Assembly: GCF_001375555.1 (NCBI RefSeq)
Contig: NZ_CTDZ01000009.1
Location: 3,465,758 to 3,529,757, forward strand
DNA length: 64,000 nucleotides
Source: Numidum massiliense
GTDB taxonomy: Bacteria; Bacillota; Bacilli; Thermoactinomycetales; Novibacillaceae
Direction: 5' to 3'
Part shown: piece by piece, positions 15,687 to 24,199 of the stretch
How positions within the stretch are numbered: position 1 is the stretch's first letter
Layout: every line of letters begins with the position of its first letter
Position numbers and translations under genes: made by a program
Notes under the pieces: generated by a model
Database searches by the model: none
What the model was told of the DNA's origin: nothing
Seen by the model: only the letters and a program-made list of their open reading frames with translations

Positions 15687-17975
15687 TTATCTTTCGGATT
15701 TCCGTTGCTTTTCCTTTCCCTTTTTTCCCTTATTTGCCGACGTGTTGCCCTTCTTCTTTTTCTTCTTTTTTGAGTCCGTTTTTAACGTTTTAATCGGGTG
15801 CTCGACCATCGCGCTACCACCGCCGCGGCGTACCGGTTCAGCCACTGCTTGGACGAGGCCGCTCGGGGAAAAGGCGATGGCCGTCGCTGCGCCAATCCCT
15901 TGCTTTAATGTCGAGACGGAAAATTTGTGCCCGCGTTTCTTTAGTTTACGGTAAGTTTTGTCCTTCGTAAACGCTGGTTCGACGGTTGTACTGTCCGTAG
16001 AAATATTCATTTGCGATACGCGGGGGGCAGCGACTGCTTGCGGTAAACTCATTTCAAAGTCGAGATAACTGATGACGATTTGCAAAACGGTCGTAATGAT
16101 TGTCCCGCTGCCTGGTGCACCGACGGTTAACACCGGTTGCCCGTCTTTCATGACAATCGTCGGCGACATGCTACTGAGTGGGCGCATCCCCGGTTCAGGT
16201 GCGTTCGGCTCCCCTTGTTTTCGGTTTAGTGGCACGTGGGCCGACAAGGCGTTGTTGAGCAGGAAGCCGTAGCCGGGGACGACAATGCCGTTGCCGCCGA
16301 TCGTGACGATTGTCGACGTGTAACTGACGATGTTGCCGTCTTTGTCGGCTACAGACAGATGGATCGTCGACTGCTTGTCTGGATTGTAGCCACCTCGATT
16401 CGCGGTGAGCATGTAACCGGCTGTGCCGAGAGAGGTGTCCTCGCTGCCGATGTGACGAAGTGTCAGGTCGTTTCGTTCCTCGCTGCCCGTGCTATCGCGT
16501 GCCATATCCCATCGATCCTCGCCGCGGATGCACGCGAACGGCGTGGTGGCTATTTGTCCACCTGTTTGACCCCCTGCACTTAGTACACTGTCCGTCCCTC
16601 TACTCGCGGCGAACAGGGTGGATACGGTACCTGCAAGTGGCATGGAAACTGCGTGAGCTGCCGCGTAGTGGCGGAAAAACAAATGTTCGTCTTCGTCCAT
16701 TTCTGGTGTGGGCCAGCGCGCCGGTTTTACATATGGCCACGGGTTGCCGGGACGAATGATACCTTTCGAGGCACGGCGCCCAATTTTTTGCCGTCTCTCC
16801 GCGGCATAACCTTTGGACAGTAGGCCGCTGAGTGGGATGTCGACGAGAGTCGGGTCGCCGAGGTATTTGTTGCGGTCGGCAAACGCGTGGCGGGAAGCTT
16901 CGATGTAGTAGTGCCAAGCTTTGTCGCGCGGCATTTTAGAGAGGTTATACCGCTCCAAAATGTTCAACGCTTCGCCGATCGTCGTGCTGCCGCTCGACGG
17001 CGGCGGCATGCCGTACACGTCGTAGCCGCGGTAGGACACTTTGATCGGGTCAGTCGTCATCGTTTCGTAATTCGCCAAATCGGCCAGTGACATGTCGCCC
17101 GCTTTGACAGGGAACGGACGTTTAGAGACTGTTGGCGGTCGGTTGACAGTATCGACGATCGCCTCTGCAATTTCCCCTTCGTAAAACGCGCTGCTACCGT
17201 GTTTGGCGATGAGGCGGTACGTGCGCGCCAAGTCGCGGTTCCGTACCGTTGTCCCGCTTTTAGGCACTCTTCCTTTGTGCGTCAGAAACAGTTTGCGACT
17301 AGAGGAAAACATGCGGAAGCGAGGAGCGTTTTCCGTCGTTTCCCGCACGTAATTGTCGTCGACGGCAAACCCTTTTTCAGCGACGGCAATAGCAGGTCTG
17401 AGCACTTGCCGCATTGACATCGTTCCGTACGCCGTTAGCGCCTCTTCCCACGCCATTACTGCGCCGGGAACACCGGCTGCAGCGCCACTACTCTGCCTGA
17501 CGTTGGCCGGAAGGACGTTCCCTTTCGCATTGAGGAAGCTGTGCGCGCCGAAGGAGCGGGGAGCCATCTCGCGGTGATCGATGGCGACGAACCGCTTTTC
17601 TTTAGCCAAATAGATGAGCATCATGCCACCGCCGCCGATTCCCCCCGAGTAAGGGCGAGTAACACCTTGCACGGCAGCTGCGGCAATGGCCGCATCGACG
17701 GCGTTTCCGCCTCGTTTAAGAATGTCTAGCGCAGCTTGCGAGGCTGCAGGGTGTTCCGAGGCGACGGCGCCACCGGTTCCGGTAGCGGTTGGCCGCTGTT
17801 TTGTGGGCCAGTTGAAACGCGACTTGCTTTTGGCTTGGCGAGCTTGACTGACTAAAAAGAGGTCGTCAGACGCCACTCTTGTGAACGGCACTGACGTAGC
17901 TCCCGTTAACGGGAGTGTAAATAGTAACGATATAACAATCACAACGCGCACAATTTGTGCGCCTCGACGTTTCAA
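15687..17975 (-). CDS. ggt: Gamma-glutamyltransferase, secreted, with insertion and Lys-rich tail
   Basis: The enzyme hydrolyses or transfers the gamma-glutamyl group of glutathione-like or poly-gamma-glutamate substrates outside the cell. A signal peptide covers about residues 1-30. The large-subunit start GGNAVDAAIAAAAVQ and GGIGGGGMMLIY are present. The self-cleavage nucleophile is Thr at about 537 in QSTIHLSVADKDG, and the downstream RPLSSMSPTIV and GAPGSGTIITTVLQ blocks are typical. At 762 aa it is much longer than usual (550-600). About 100 extra residues rich in Ser, Gly and Thr lie just before the catalytic Thr (about 425-530), and the C-terminus ends in a poly-Lys tail. The start is TTG with AGGGGGAG before it. 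A second paralogue lies at 20.3-22.2 kb. Confidence 0.9.
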   Translation of the reverse strand: MKRRGAQIVRVVIVISLLFTLPLTGATSVPFTRVASDDLFLVSQARQAKSKSRFNWPTKQRPTATGTGGAVASEHPAASQAALDILKRGGNAVDAAIAAAAVQGVTRPYSGGIGGGGMMLIYLAKEKRFVAIDHREMAPRSFGAHSFLNAKGNVLPANVRQSSGAAAGVPGAVMAWEEALTAYGTMSMRQVLRPAIAVAEKGFAVDDNYVRETTENAPRFRMFSSSRKLFLTHKGRVPKSGTTVRNRDLARTYRLIAKHGSSAFYEGEIAEAIVDTVNRPPTVSKRPFPVKAGDMSLADLANYETMTTDPIKVSYRGYDVYGMPPPSSGSTTIGEALNILERYNLSKMPRDKAWHYYIEASRHAFADRNKYLGDPTLVDIPLSGLLSKGYAAERRQKIGRRASKGIIRPGNPWPYVKPARWPTPEMDEDEHLFFRHYAAAHAVSMPLAGTVSTLFAASRGTDSVLSAGGQTGGQIATTPFACIRGEDRWDMARDSTGSEERNDLTLRHIGSEDTSLGTAGYMLTANRGGYNPDKQSTIHLSVADKDGNIVSYTSTIVTIGGNGIVVPGYGFLLNNALSAHVPLNRKQGEPNAPEPGMRPLSSMSPTIVMKDGQPVLTVGAPGSGTIITTVLQIVISYLDFEMSLPQAVAAPRVSQMNISTDSTTVEPAFTKDKTYRKLKKRGHKFSVSTLKQGIGAATAIAFSPSGLVQAVAEPVRRGGGSAMVEHPIKTLKTDSKKKKKKKGNTSANKGKKGKEKQRKSER

Positions 17976-18109
17976 TACATACTCCCCCTAAGTGGCAAAA
18001 CGATAATTACAATATGACTCCAAATAAGTCATTATAAACGACTCTTGTAATCAGGTGGTTATTATTTTTAACGAGTTTTTCTGTCCAATGTCGTCAAAAT
18101 TTACGCTTC

Positions 18110-19039
18110 TTACGTGTTATCCGCTGTCATCGGGGTGCTATCGTCAGTGTCATTTAGCATTTGTAACAAGCCGTGCATAGCAGGAGGAAAATAACTTGCG
18201 CCGTGCCATACGGCGGAAATGGAACTTTCGAGTTGTTCGTTGGCGATGTCGATCGCGACAACTTTTTTTGGTTCTAGAAGCGTAACCATGTCTTGCGGCA
18301 TGATCGTCACGCCTAGTCCATAGGCAATAAGGTTAGCCATCGTCAAAATTTCTGGCCCGACACACAGCGTATTCGGGATAAAGCCGGCCGTCACACACGC
18401 CCGCTCTAACAAAAAGTACAGTGCCGGCGATCGGCGCGGGTCGTAGTGAATGAAGTGTTCGTTTTTCAGTTCGGACAAATTGACTGTTTTTTTGCTAGCT
18501 AGGCGATGGTTAGCAGCTACGACAAGTTGTAGCCGGTACCTCATAAGCTCGATCGTTTTCAAATCGTGAGTCGCTAGCAGCGTTAAATCGACGGGCGTGC
18601 GGATGAAGGCGATGTGGCAGTGCTGTTCCTTGAGCAGTTCGACGGCTTCATTGGATGTCGTCTCTTGCAAATAAAACTCTGTACCCGGGAAGTCCCGGTG
18701 CAGCGCATTGAGTAGTTTTGGCAAGTAAACACTTGCCGCAGACGGGACAGTCGCTATTTTTAAAACGGTGTGGGGAACGGCACTGTTCCGCGTAATCTCG
18801 CGCATCGTCTCTTCAATATTAGCAAAAGAATGGTTAAGTTTTTTGTATAAATATTCCCCTGCCTCCGTTAGCGAAACTTTGCGCGTCGTGCGATGGAGTA
18901 ACTTAAACCCAAGTTCCTTTTCTAGCGCGCTAATCTGTTGGCTTAGACCGGGTTGCGAGATATGCAACTTTTGTGAGGCAATACTGAAGTTAAGGTGTTT
19001 TGCCAGCTCCAAAAAGTAGCGAAGTGCTAAGTAGTTCAT
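18110..19039 (-). CDS. LysR-family transcriptional regulator
   Basis: The N-terminal winged helix-turn-helix reads YFLELAKHLNFSIASQKLHISQPGLSQQISALEKELGFKLLHRTTRKVSLTEAG (split here only by my reading of helices), the classic LysR block in residues 6-60. The substrate-binding domain follows from about residue 90. Of two in-frame starts, ATG at 19039 has a GGGGG site seven bases away and is preferred over the GTG at 19045. It lies between two gamma-glutamyltransferase genes and upstream of one on the same strand, so control of gamma-glutamyl metabolism is possible. The inducer is unknown. Confidence 0.9.
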   Translation of the reverse strand: MNYLALRYFLELAKHLNFSIASQKLHISQPGLSQQISALEKELGFKLLHRTTRKVSLTEAGEYLYKKLNHSFANIEETMREITRNSAVPHTVLKIATVPSAASVYLPKLLNALHRDFPGTEFYLQETTSNEAVELLKEQHCHIAFIRTPVDLTLLATHDLKTIELMRYRLQLVVAANHRLASKKTVNLSELKNEHFIHYDPRRSPALYFLLERACVTAGFIPNTLCVGPEILTMANLIAYGLGVTIMPQDMVTLLEPKKVVAIDIANEQLESSISAVWHGASYFPPAMHGLLQMLNDTDDSTPMTADNT

Positions 19040-19165
19040 AGCCACGCCCCCATTTTCATCCTAATCATTCTATTAGACGCTCACTCTGCATGCGAATTTA
19101 GACTTGATCGGTAAATAAGATTGCCAAGCAAACGTATGCTTGACAACTTTATTTACCTATTGGAC

Positions 19166-20008
19166 TTACTCCGCATAATACATAAAGCCGATCGCCCCGG
19201 CACCCGTATGGGTACTAATAATTGGTGTCGTTACCTCTATTTCTATAAGATCAAAACCGGTTGCTTGCACAATTGCCTGTTTTAACTTAGATACGAGTTC
19301 CGAAGCTTCAGCGTGGGCAATGCCTATTTTCTTAATCGTTTTTCCCATCGCATCTTCCGTCAGTTTTTTCGTCAAATACTTCACGACTTGCGTGTGGGTC
19401 CTTACTTTAGCTACCGGGTTGTATACACCGCCCTCTAAGGAGGCGATCGGCTTAATATTTAATAGTGAACCAATAAGGGCTTTCCCCTTGCCAATTCTCC
19501 CGCCTTTTACTAAGTTATCTAGTTTTTCGACGACGACGAAAAGTCTCGTTTGTAATCGAATCGTTTCCAATCTGTTTACAATCTCTTCGATGCTTTTTCC
19601 TTCCTGCGCTAAAACGGCCGCTTCTATTACTTGAAACGATAACGCTTTGGAAATGAAGCGAGAATCGACTACCGTCACGTTTGCTTTGGACATAGCGGCG
19701 GCATGCTTGGCAGCATTCACTGTCCCGCTCATGCCACTGGTCATATGAATCGATAGGACGTCATACCCTTCTTCGCCTAAGCGGTCATACAATTGTAAGA
19801 AAGCGCCAACGGAAGGCTGGGAGCTTTTTGGAAGCTCGTGAGCTTCATTCATCTTTTGAATAAACTCGCTTGGTGATAGATCGACGCCATCGAGATAACA
19901 CTTTCCATCGATGTATACGGATAAAGGGACGACCTCGACACCCAACTTTCTAATTAACTCATTCGACATATCTACCGTTGAATCAGTGACGACTTTAATT
20001 TTGCCCAA
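19166..20008 (-). CDS. DegV family fatty-acid-binding protein (FakB-like)
   Basis: DegV/FakB proteins hold a fatty acid so that FakA can phosphorylate it, feeding exogenous fatty acid into phospholipid synthesis. The N-terminal VVTDSTVDMSNEL, the middle IHMTSGMSGTVNAAKHAA with the fatty-acid carboxylate-binding Ser, the VDSRFISKALSFQVIEAA block, and the C-terminal THTGAGAIGFMYY (ligand His) are all typical. The length of 280 aa is normal. The start is TTG with AAGGTGG ahead. No FakA homologue is in the window. It lies 126 bp upstream of the LysR gene on the same strand. Confidence 0.92.
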   Translation of the reverse strand: MGKIKVVTDSTVDMSNELIRKLGVEVVPLSVYIDGKCYLDGVDLSPSEFIQKMNEAHELPKSSQPSVGAFLQLYDRLGEEGYDVLSIHMTSGMSGTVNAAKHAAAMSKANVTVVDSRFISKALSFQVIEAAVLAQEGKSIEEIVNRLETIRLQTRLFVVVEKLDNLVKGGRIGKGKALIGSLLNIKPIASLEGGVYNPVAKVRTHTQVVKYLTKKLTEDAMGKTIKKIGIAHAEASELVSKLKQAIVQATGFDLIEIEVTTPIISTHTGAGAIGFMYYAE

Positions 20009-20321
20009 CGCTAAACCACCTTAATAGGGAAGTATTTTTAAGCATAATACACGATTTGCGGATGTTTTTGCGGCAATGCCTCATTTTATCTCGTGTCATG
20101 GCGAAGTTATTCGGTTTCGTAGCTTAAGCCATTACCCGCAGTCTAGAGTTTGCCTACTAACTTGTCAAGGTAATTATACAACCAACTGAACGGAACGTTT
20201 ATCATTGGCCGATCGGACGTCCAGGCTCCCCATTTCAATTATAAAACAACAGTACTAAATGAATTTTCATACTCATACAATGTAATACACTTGTCCAAAT
20301 AGTAAAGGAGTGCGATTAAAC
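20009..20321. other. Divergent intergenic region between degV and the second gamma-glutamyltransferase gene
   Basis: About 310 bp, AT-rich. A TACAAT at 20276-20281 could be a -10 box for the plus-strand gene, but no good -35 is found. Nothing else is recognised. Confidence 0.4.
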
Positions 20322-22178
20322 ATGAAGCGACGCTTACGGATGGTGTTCATCGCGTGGTTGACGTTACTGACAATAAACGCTTGCAGTTTCTCATTTAAGG
20401 GCAGTATCTCGCAAGTTTTCGCGGCAGAGGACGGGAGTGTGCACGGCGAACGCGGCCGCAGCAGGGCGAACGTGAGTGACGGCGCGAACGGCGCACGGTC
20501 CGAACAAGTGGCGACAGGTGACGAAGGAATGGTTGTGACCGCACACCCAGCGGCGTCGCGGGTCGGCGCTGACATTTTAAAAAAGGGTGGTAACGCGGTC
20601 GATGCTGCGGTGGCCGTCCAATTCGCCTTGAACGTCGCGGAACCGATGATGTCAGGGATCGGCGGCGGGTTCATGATGGTCTACAATGTGCACGACCAAA
20701 ATATACGTATCATTAACAGCCGTGAAAAAGCGCCTGGCGGGGCGACGCCGGACATGTTTTTAGACGACCAAGGGAAAATTATTCCGTTTCCTGTACGTTC
20801 GACAAGTGGCAAGGCAGTCGGCGTCCCGGGCACGCTCAAAGGCGTGGAGCGCGCGCTCGAAGAGTGGGGCACGATGTCGCTTGCTGAGCTGATTGAACCG
20901 GCGGTGCAATTAGCTGACCAAGGGGTAGAAGTAAACAGGATATTGGCGGACGCGATTGCCGACCACGCCGATAAACTGCGGCGGACGGCGGCGAAAGACG
21001 TCTTCTTGCCTAACGGGGAACCGCTTGCCGAAGGTGACCTCCTCGTACAAAAAGATTTAGCAAAAACGTTTAAACTCATCCAAGAGGAAGGGACGGACGT
21101 TTTTTACGAAGGGGCAATCGGCGCCGCAATCGCAGAGACTGTGCAGCAGTTTGGTGGCGCGATGGAGCTGGAAGACCTTAGTCGTTACGAAGTGAAGGAA
21201 GAAGTGCCGCTGTGGGGTTCGTATCGCGGCTACGACATTGCGACGATGCCGCCGCCAAGTTCTGGGGGCGTAACGCTTTTACAAATGCTGCAGTTACTTG
21301 AGCCGTTTAATATGCGCCAGTACGACGTGCGCGCGACGGAAAAATACCACCTCGTCACCGAAGCGATGCATCTCGCCTACGCCGACCGCGGTGCGTACAT
21401 CGGCGATCCGACCTTCGTCGATGTACCCGTTGAAGGGATGCTCCATCCGGACTACATTGCCGAACGGCACAAACTGATCGACTTGAATCGTGCGAACGAC
21501 GACGTACAGCCGGGCGACCCGTGGCACTATCAAGAAGGAACACGGCGCGCAATTGTTCCCCAGTTGGACGACCGCCCGCTCGGGGAGACGACTCACTTCA
21601 CCGTCGCCGACCGCTGGGGCAACCTCGTCGTCTATACGACGACGATCGAGCAGTTGTTCGGAACGGGGATCATGGTCCCGGAGTACGGTATTATTCTCAA
21701 CAACGAGCTAACCGACTTCGACGCGCGTCCCGGTGGCCCGAATGAGGTTCAACCGTACAAGCGCCCGATGAGCAGCATGACGCCGACGATCGTCTTTGCG
21801 AACGGGCAAGGGCGGGATGCCAAGCATAAACAGCCGCTCATGACGGTCGGCTCGCCGGGCGGAGCGACGATTATTGCCTCCGTGTTACAAGTGACGCTTC
21901 ATGTGCTCGACTTCGACATGGGACTAAAGGATGCGATTGAGGAACAGCGCATTTACAGTAACAACTACCCGCAAATTCGCTGGGAAGAGGGCATTCCTGA
22001 CGCTGTGAGGCAGGAGATGGTACAGCTTGGCCACGAGTGGGAACCGCGTGCAACTGCGATCGGCAACGTGCAAAGCATTATGATCAATCGCGCGGGCACG
22101 CGTTATCTCGGCGCAGCAGATTCATCGCGTGAGGGGAGTGCTATTGGCCTCGGGAAAGCGAATATCATTAAGAAGTAA
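20322..22178 (+). CDS. ggt: Gamma-glutamyltransferase, secreted (second copy)
   Basis: This is the same enzyme class as the gene at 15.7-18.0 kb but of ordinary size (about 618 aa). The N-terminus is a signal peptide (hydrophobic residues 7-22); a Cys in TINACS might act as a lipobox, though Asn at -2 is poor. The large subunit shows AASRVGADILKKGGNAVDAAVAVQ and GIGGGFMMVY. Self-cleavage would occur before Thr423 in GETTHFTVADRWGN, and RPMSSMTPTIV and GSPGGATIIASVLQ follow. The start at 20322 has GGAG 12 bases upstream; a GTG at 20310 sits on the ribosome site and is rejected. It reads away from DegV and LysR. Confidence 0.93.
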   Translation: MKRRLRMVFIAWLTLLTINACSFSFKGSISQVFAAEDGSVHGERGRSRANVSDGANGARSEQVATGDEGMVVTAHPAASRVGADILKKGGNAVDAAVAVQFALNVAEPMMSGIGGGFMMVYNVHDQNIRIINSREKAPGGATPDMFLDDQGKIIPFPVRSTSGKAVGVPGTLKGVERALEEWGTMSLAELIEPAVQLADQGVEVNRILADAIADHADKLRRTAAKDVFLPNGEPLAEGDLLVQKDLAKTFKLIQEEGTDVFYEGAIGAAIAETVQQFGGAMELEDLSRYEVKEEVPLWGSYRGYDIATMPPPSSGGVTLLQMLQLLEPFNMRQYDVRATEKYHLVTEAMHLAYADRGAYIGDPTFVDVPVEGMLHPDYIAERHKLIDLNRANDDVQPGDPWHYQEGTRRAIVPQLDDRPLGETTHFTVADRWGNLVVYTTTIEQLFGTGIMVPEYGIILNNELTDFDARPGGPNEVQPYKRPMSSMTPTIVFANGQGRDAKHKQPLMTVGSPGGATIIASVLQVTLHVLDFDMGLKDAIEEQRIYSNNYPQIRWEEGIPDAVRQEMVQLGHEWEPRATAIGNVQSIMINRAGTRYLGAADSSREGSAIGLGKANIIKK

Positions 22179-22608
22179 TATTTTACACCAACAAATTCCT
22201 GACAAATAGTTGACAAGTGTTCGTAACAGTTGTACGATTGTCCAAGAAAGTGCAGTCTTCAGTGCCGTCACGCGGTAAAACGCTGTCAACAGGGTCGAGT
22301 GGTTGGAAGTGATTCGACGCAAAAAAATATACGTAAGCCGTGGCTCGTTACGTGTTTGCCAGCACCCGTCGCATGTCCCCAGCACTTTCTACTAAACAGC
22401 ACCAGCTGTTTTACCTTCTTTTGATGCGAGCGCTTTTATAATCACACGTAAGCGCCCATCTCCCGCGCTCGCGTCCTACAAAAACTTTGTCACTCTTGCA
22501 TCAGTGGTAATGGATCGTCTTTTCGGTTTAAGTGTACGGACTACTTAACTAGTAGGTTGCAATGCGCGACAAAATAAACGAAGTTACAAGCAGAAAGGAT
22601 GACAATGG
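22179..22608. other. Long leader of the TRAP-TAXI operon
   Basis: About 430 bp without a gene. A TTGACA-17-TACGAT promoter lies at 22210-22238, leaving a leader of about 365 nt. Inside, AAACAGC-ACCA-GCTGTTT (22394-22411) is followed by a pyrimidine-rich TACCTTCTTTT and could act as a weak attenuator. No riboswitch class is recognised. Confidence 0.5.
22210..22238 (+). promoter_or_regulatory. Sigma-A-type promoter for the TRAP-TAXI operon
   Basis: A perfect TTGACA is followed after 17 bp by TACGAT. Confidence 0.6.
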
Positions 22609-23607
22609 TTGAAGCGGATCATTAGTACGGCATTACTCGCTCTCATTTTAGTTGTAGGGGCTGTTGGCTGCTCTTCTTCCGACGGCGACGGTGGCGGCAA
22701 TGGTGGCGGGGGCTCTGCGTCCGACCCCGATGCGATTCAAATCGCGACTGGTGGGACGAGCGGGGTTTATTACCCACTAGGTGGTGGGATGGCCAATATT
22801 TTCTCGGAAAAGATGGACATTAAAGCAAGTGCGCAGACGACAGGTGCTTCAGTTGAGAACATGCAACTGTTATCGAAAGGGTCTGTACAAGTCGCCTTTA
22901 CACAAAATGACATCTTAGAATACGCGGTAAACGGCGGCGAAGAAAAAGTTTTAAAAGAGAAGCTCGATAAAATTCAAGCAGTCGGTGCGTTGTATCCGGA
23001 GATTATCCAACTCGTCGTACTCGCCGACAGTGACATTCAATCGATTCAAGACTTGAAGGGCAAAAAAGTGTCGGTCGGGGCGGCTGGCAGCGGCAACGAA
23101 GCGAACAGTCGACAAATTCTCGAGGCCGCGGGGCTCTCTTACGACGATATCAAGCCGGAATTTAAGTCTTACGGCGATTCGGCCGACGCCTTTAAAGACG
23201 GGGGCATCGACGCGATGTTTGTCACCTCCGGCATTCCGAACTCGGCAGTACAAGATATCGCCGTGACGAAAGGCGTGCGCGTACTCGGCTTAGACGATGA
23301 CATCATTAAAAAAATAAAAGACAAGTACCCGTTCTACATCGATTCGGCCATTCCCGACGGCTCGTACGAAGGACAGAAAGGTGAAGTGAAGACAGTCGCC
23401 GTGCTTGCATCGCTCGCGGTTAACAGTGATTTAAGTGAAGACTTCGTGTACAACTTGACGAAATCGCTGTTTGAAAACTTAGAGGAGCTGGAGAAGACGA
23501 ACGCTAAAGCTTCGGAAATTGAGCTAAAGAAGGCCCTCGAGGGCATTACTGTTCCCGTCCACCCAGGCGCTGAGAAATACTACAAAGAAAAAGGGATCGA
23601 AAAATAA
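22609..23607 (+). CDS. TAXI-family TRAP transporter solute-binding lipoprotein
   Basis: The signal sequence ends in a lipobox VGAVGCSS (Cys about 21), followed by a Gly/Ser/Asp-rich linker that tethers the binding domain to the membrane. The TAXI fold shows IQIATGGTSGVYYPLGGG, then the SKGSVQVAFTQND and KKVSVGAAGSGNEANSRQILEAAGL blocks. TAXI proteins deliver organic acids such as glutamate or C4 compounds to a fused permease. The ligand is not predictable here. The start is TTG with AAAGGATG nine bases away. It heads a three-gene unit with DUF1850 and the permease. Confidence 0.93.
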   Translation: MKRIISTALLALILVVGAVGCSSSDGDGGGNGGGGSASDPDAIQIATGGTSGVYYPLGGGMANIFSEKMDIKASAQTTGASVENMQLLSKGSVQVAFTQNDILEYAVNGGEEKVLKEKLDKIQAVGALYPEIIQLVVLADSDIQSIQDLKGKKVSVGAAGSGNEANSRQILEAAGLSYDDIKPEFKSYGDSADAFKDGGIDAMFVTSGIPNSAVQDIAVTKGVRVLGLDDDIIKKIKDKYPFYIDSAIPDGSYEGQKGEVKTVAVLASLAVNSDLSEDFVYNLTKSLFENLEELEKTNAKASEIELKKALEGITVPVHPGAEKYYKEKGIEK

Positions 23608-23624
23608 TGCGGCTGAAGGGATTA

Positions 23625-23650
23625 GGGGAGCTAATTTCGATTAGCTCCTT
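23625..23650 (+). other. Intercistronic hairpin between binding protein and DUF1850 genes
   Basis: GGAGCTAA (23627-23634) pairs with TTAGCTCC (23641-23648) with loop TTTCGA and two flanking G-T pairs. It sits right after the binding-protein stop, where such hairpins often shield the upstream message and raise the yield of the binding protein over the permease. No T-run follows. Confidence 0.6.
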
Positions 23651-23659
23651 TGCCTTCAT

Positions 23660-24199
23660 ATGATCGCTGTCAGTAGGCAACGCAAGCGGAAAAAGTGGCT
23701 GTGGCACTGTGCGGCTCTCGCTCTGCTTACCATCGCCACAGTGGCGGCTTTTTGGCCATACAGTACGGTGTTAGTCATTTCAGCGAACGAGACGGGAGAC
23801 ACGCTGTGGCAGCGGGACGTATCCGTCGGCGATACGTTTGCGATTCGCTTCACCCACTCGGTCGCGCGGACGGACGTAGACGACGTCATTAAAGTAGGGG
23901 ATGGCAAACTCGTCGTCGACGCGACGATTTACGAGTCGTTCGGAGCTGGTTTGCCCGACAGCGTGCACGGGGAAGAGACAATCGCCTTGGAGGACGGGAA
24001 AGTTATGATTCGCCACTTAGGGCGCGCACTGCCGCAGATCGACCTGTTTATAGGACAAGTCGTCGCCAACCACCGACTCGTCTTCAGTGACGAGGTCATT
24101 CCGTTTGCTCGCTTTAGTCCGCCCGGAACATCCGTGCGCCTATCGCTTGAACAACAAAATTTTGTCACTTTTATCGGGAGGTGTTTGCGTGGCAGATAA
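23660..24199 (+). CDS. DUF1850 domain protein of TRAP-TAXI operon
   Basis: A basic N-terminus and one transmembrane helix (about residues 13-31) are followed by an extracellular DUF1850 domain with the hallmark FAIRFTHSVARTDVDDVI and YESFGAGLPD blocks. DUF1850 proteins occur almost only between TAXI binding-protein and fused-permease genes, so a role as an accessory subunit is likely, though its action is unknown. No clear ribosome site precedes the ATG; the hairpin just upstream may matter for its translation. It overlaps the permease gene by 11 bp. Confidence 0.85.
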   Translation: MIAVSRQRKRKKWLWHCAALALLTIATVAAFWPYSTVLVISANETGDTLWQRDVSVGDTFAIRFTHSVARTDVDDVIKVGDGKLVVDATIYESFGAGLPDSVHGEETIALEDGKVMIRHLGRALPQIDLFIGQVVANHRLVFSDEVIPFARFSPPGTSVRLSLEQQNFVTFIGRCLRGR

